Positions 4,293-6,901 of a DNA stretch of 6,901 nucleotides are shown piece by piece. Below the pieces are notes generated by a model. That model was not told the DNA's origin, made no database searches, and was given only the letters and a program-made list of their open reading frames with translations. Source of the stretch: Burkholderiales bacterium (GTDB lineage: Bacteria; Pseudomonadota; Gammaproteobacteria; Burkholderiales; Burkholderiaceae_C); assembly GCA_005793295.1 (NCBI GenBank), contig SXSX01000169.1, forward strand, positions 1-6,901. The letters are read 5' to 3'. Numbering within the stretch: the stretch's first letter is position 1; each line of letters begins with the position of its first letter. A program made the translations under genes and the position numbers.

Positions 4293-5783
4293 ATGTCTAC
4301 TCAAATTTTGAACACCCTCAGCAGTAACCTGGTTCCTGGTGACCACCCTTACCTTCAAGGCGCTTGGACGCCCCTGCTTGAAGAGGTCAATGCCACTGAA
4401 CTGGAAGTTTTGGAAGGCAGCATTCCGCTTGATTTGGATGGCGTTTATTTGCGCAACACCGAAAACCCAGTGTTTCAGGCCAAAGGCAAATACCATCCTT
4501 TTGATGGTGACGGCATGCTGCACATGGCAGCCTTCAAAAATGGCAAGGCCAGCTACCGCAACCGATTCATCCAAACCAAAGGCTTGCAAGCCGAACTGGA
4601 AGCGGGTCGAGCGCTTTGGGCGGGCCTGATGGAAGACCCTGCCTTGTCTGAGCGAGCGGGCTGGGGTGCGCATGGCAGCCTAAAGGACTCGTCGAGCACC
4701 GACGTAGTGGTGCACGCCGGACGCGCTCTGACCACGTTTTACCAATGCGGCGAAGGCTACCGCGTCGATCCGATGAACCTGACGCATGAGGGCATCCCGC
4801 CCTGGACTCCGTTGGACGGTATTTCCGCCCATTGCAAAGTGGACGAAAGCAACGGCGAACTGCTTTTTTTCAACTACTCCAAACACGCACCCTACATGCA
4901 CTATGGCGTGGTCGACAAGCACGACAAGCTGGTGCATTACGTGCCCATTCCTTTGCCGGGGCCGCGCTTGCCGCACGACATGGCTTACACCGAAAACTAC
5001 GCCATCCTCAACGACTTTCCTCTTTATTGGGACCCCGAATTGCTGAAACAAAATAAGCATGTGGTTCGCTTTTACAAAGACACGCCCTCGCGCATTGCCA
5101 TCATTCCTCGGCGTGGGCAGACCCAAGACATCATTTGGTTTGAAGCTGCCCCTACCTTTGTGCTGCACTGGCTTAATGCCTACGAAGAGGGCGATGAGAT
5201 CGTGCTCGACGGCTATTTCCAGGACGACCCCATGCCACGAAACTACGAAGGCGCTCCTGAGGGTTACGAGCGCATGATGTCGTATCTGGATCAGAAAAAA
5301 ATGGGCTGTCACCTGCACCGCTGGCGCTTCAACTTGAAAACTGGCAAGACCACAGAAAAGCGTCTGGACGAGCGCATTCTGGAATTCGGTATGTTCAACC
5401 AGCGCTTCGCTACAAAGCCTTACCGCTATGCCTACAGCGCAGTCCAAGTGCCCGGTTGGTTCTTGTTCCATGGCTATGTCAAACACGACTTGAAAACGGG
5501 CGACTCTTGGGAGATTCGCTTGCCCGAAGGGCAGTACGCCAGCGAGGCCCCCTTTGCCCCAAGCGTGAACGCCAAGGACGAAGACGATGGCTACTTGGTG
5601 AGCTTCATCACCAATGAGAAGACCCAACGGTCTGAAATCATCCTCATTGATTCCAAGAAATTTGACGCTGGCCCGGTTTGCCGCATTGCCTTACCCCACA
5701 AATTGTGCAGCGGCACCCATGCTTGTTGGGCCAGTGGCGCTGATTTGGAAAGCGGCGGCTTGCTCTCCGGACAACCTCACTGA
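4293..5783 (+). CDS. Carotenoid cleavage oxygenase family protein (CCD/lignostilbene dioxygenase type), first tandem copy
   Basis: Non-haem Fe(II) oxygenase that would cleave a C=C bond of a carotenoid, apocarotenoid, stilbene or phenylpropene side chain to carbonyl products. It is 496 residues, normal for the family. The four iron-binding His are visible: His180 (SAHCKVD), His228 (LPHDMAYTENYAILNDFPL region), His292 (FVLHWLNAYEEGD) and His476 (SGTHACW). Second-sphere carboxylates Glu364 (LEFGMFN) and Glu430 (KDEDDGY) are kept, but the third Glu position (Glu150 in Synechocystis ACO, Glu148 in RPE65) aligns with Tyr150 (TTFYQCG). N-terminal family blocks GKYHPFDGDGMLH and YRNRF are intact. 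There is no signal peptide. The ATG has AAGG 6 bases upstream. The gene diverges from the SDR gene and is followed 47 bases later by a paralogue, probably in one operon. Membership of the family is secure; the substrate is unknown. Confidence 0.93.
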   Translation: MSTQILNTLSSNLVPGDHPYLQGAWTPLLEEVNATELEVLEGSIPLDLDGVYLRNTENPVFQAKGKYHPFDGDGMLHMAAFKNGKASYRNRFIQTKGLQAELEAGRALWAGLMEDPALSERAGWGAHGSLKDSSSTDVVVHAGRALTTFYQCGEGYRVDPMNLTHEGIPPWTPLDGISAHCKVDESNGELLFFNYSKHAPYMHYGVVDKHDKLVHYVPIPLPGPRLPHDMAYTENYAILNDFPLYWDPELLKQNKHVVRFYKDTPSRIAIIPRRGQTQDIIWFEAAPTFVLHWLNAYEEGDEIVLDGYFQDDPMPRNYEGAPEGYERMMSYLDQKKMGCHLHRWRFNLKTGKTTEKRLDERILEFGMFNQRFATKPYRYAYSAVQVPGWFLFHGYVKHDLKTGDSWEIRLPEGQYASEAPFAPSVNAKDEDDGYLVSFITNEKTQRSEIILIDSKKFDAGPVCRIALPHKLCSGTHACWASGADLESGGLLSGQPH

Positions 5784-5830
5784 ACCTTCTCCACCGCCCC
5801 CTCGTTACGCACATAAATTTGGAGAACACC

Positions 5831-6901
5831 ATGGGACTTGAAACCTTTGTTGAAACACCCCCTTATCTGATTGAAAACCCGAATTTACAAGGAGGTTTTG
5901 CTCCTATCGATCAGGAGTTGGTGGTACAAGAATTTGAAGTCATCGGCAAGATCCCCAAAGACTTCAGCGGCATGTATGTTCGCAACGGCCCTGTGCCACA
6001 GCACACCCCAAAAGGCAAATACCACTGGTATGACGGCGACGGCATGTTACACGCGGTGCATTTTCAAAAAGGACAGGTCACGTACCGCAACCGCTGGGTC
6101 AACACCGATGGTTTGCAGGCAGACCAAGCGGCAGGTGTTAGCCTAGCCCCTGGACTAAAACAACGTCTACCCGAAGGCGCCTTACCCGATGATGCGCTGA
6201 AAAACACATCCAACACCGATGTGAAATTTCACAACGGCAAGTTGTTGTCCATGTGGTACCGAGGTGGCGCGGTTTATCAAGTTGATCCGTTAAGTCTGGA
6301 AACACTGGGCAAACTCGATTCAGACCCGCGCTTAAAGGGTCTGCAAATTTCAGCCCACTCCCGCGTGGACGAACGCACGGGCGAATACCTGTTTTTTGCC
6401 TATGGCAACCAACACCCCTATATGCATTACGGCGTGCTCAGTGCCACCTGCGAATTAAAAACTCTGGTTCCGGTGGAACTCCCGGGGCCCCGTTTGCCGC
6501 ACGACATGGCCATCACCGCCAACTACAGCATCTTGCATGACTTCCCGCTGATCAATAACCCCGAGGCCCTTAAAGCCGGGCGTTACAGCCTGGAGTTTCA
6601 CCCCGAGTGGAAATCGCGTTTTGCGGTTATTCCGCGCCACGGGAGCGCCGATCAAATCCGCTGGTTTGAAGCCGACCCCCGCTACATGCTGCATGTGGCC
6701 AACGCTTGGGAAGAAGTCAACGACAAGGGCGAAACCGAAATCGTGATGCTGGGCACGCCTTACGCCATGCCCAAGCAGTTTGACGGCAGCCTGGATGTGA
6801 AGCGCTTGCTGTTCACCATCGGCACCCAAGGCACCGAATACGAGTTCTACCAATGGCGCTTTAACCTGGCTACGGGCAAGACCCGCGAAAGCGTGGTGGA
6901 C
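5831..6901 (+). CDS. Carotenoid cleavage oxygenase family protein, second tandem copy, 3'-truncated by the window end
   Basis: A paralogue of the preceding gene. The ATG at 5831 (MGLETFVETPPYL) has GGAG at 5821-5824, 6 bases away, and the frame stays open for 357 codons to the edge, so about 130-140 residues including the fourth His should lie downstream. Iron ligands seen are His176 (SAHSRVD), His224 (LPHDMAITANYSILHDFPL region) and His288 (YMLHVANAWEE). The spacings of 48 and 64 residues equal those of the first copy. Tyr143 (SMWYRGG) is 33 residues before His176, exactly where ACO has Glu150. Shared blocks with copy 1 include GKYHxxDGDGMLH, YRNRW/F, YMHYGV and LPGPRLPHDMA. Divergence elsewhere (for example NTSNTDVKFHNGK against SSSTDVVVHAGR) shows an old duplication or two acquisitions, not a recent copy. 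The enzymes could differ in substrate or form a heteromer; this is inference. Confidence 0.92.
   Translation, partial: MGLETFVETPPYLIENPNLQGGFAPIDQELVVQEFEVIGKIPKDFSGMYVRNGPVPQHTPKGKYHWYDGDGMLHAVHFQKGQVTYRNRWVNTDGLQADQAAGVSLAPGLKQRLPEGALPDDALKNTSNTDVKFHNGKLLSMWYRGGAVYQVDPLSLETLGKLDSDPRLKGLQISAHSRVDERTGEYLFFAYGNQHPYMHYGVLSATCELKTLVPVELPGPRLPHDMAITANYSILHDFPLINNPEALKAGRYSLEFHPEWKSRFAVIPRHGSADQIRWFEADPRYMLHVANAWEEVNDKGETEIVMLGTPYAMPKQFDGSLDVKRLLFTIGTQGTEYEFYQWRFNLATGKTRESVVD

Noticed and set aside
4680..5627. Long minus-strand open frame of 315 codons opposite the first oxygenase gene
   Set aside because: It is fully antisense to a clear family member, its translation resembles no family I recognise, and it has no start context. 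Codon bias of the real gene leaves the opposite strand open.
5889..5906. AAGGAGG and an AGGAG/CTCCT inverted repeat near the start of the second oxygenase gene, as an internal start or regulatory hairpin
   Set aside because: It encodes LQGGFAP in frame, no start codon follows at a proper distance, and the upstream ATG at 5831 has its own ribosome binding site.
5871..6146. Plus-strand 91-codon open frame inside the second oxygenase gene
   Set aside because: It is out of frame with the conserved oxygenase reading frame that starts at 5831 and runs to the window end with its His ligands.

Overview
The window reads as a piece of a betaproteobacterial chromosome, most likely Burkholderiales and probably Comamonadaceae-like. 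The grounds are the style of the branched-chain-type ABC ATPases, the M23 peptidase/bactofilin pair and the moderate GC content. This is a judgement from recalled family features, not a database result. Coding density is high: the longest stretch between genes is about 120 bases, and no tRNA, rRNA, CRISPR array or insertion sequence was seen.

Region 1 (1-1751, + strand) is the end of a high-affinity branched-chain amino acid/organic acid ABC transporter operon. It holds a 5'-truncated livG, then livF overlapping it by 4 bases, then a RidA-like gene 11 bases downstream. The RidA-like gene is interrupted by one in-frame amber codon at 1509-1511 but is otherwise open to its natural end.

Region 2 (1752-3269, + strand) is a cell-envelope unit: a membrane-anchored, coiled-coil M23 (LytM-type) peptidase whose 3' end overlaps a bactofilin gene by 11 bases. 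Its leader is rich in inverted repeats. One C-rich segment (about 1814-1820) can pair with three different partners, one of which is part of the Shine-Dalgarno region, so a structure-based switch is possible though unproven.

Region 3 (3270-6901) is a catabolic or apocarotenoid-type locus. A short-chain dehydrogenase/reductase of the MFE-2 3-hydroxyacyl-CoA dehydrogenase type runs on the minus strand. Divergently, two tandem paralogues of the carotenoid cleavage oxygenase (CCD/RPE65/lignostilbene dioxygenase) family run on the plus strand, the second cut off by the window edge. The two oxygenases keep the iron-binding histidines with identical spacing (48 and 64 residues) and share an unusual Tyr where well-studied members have a second-sphere Glu. 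The 75-base divergent intergenic region carries a strong inverted repeat that looks like an operator. A reasonable inference is that the oxygenases cleave an alkene to aldehyde/ketone products and the dehydrogenase acts on one of them or on a downstream acyl-CoA, but the substrate cannot be read from sequence.
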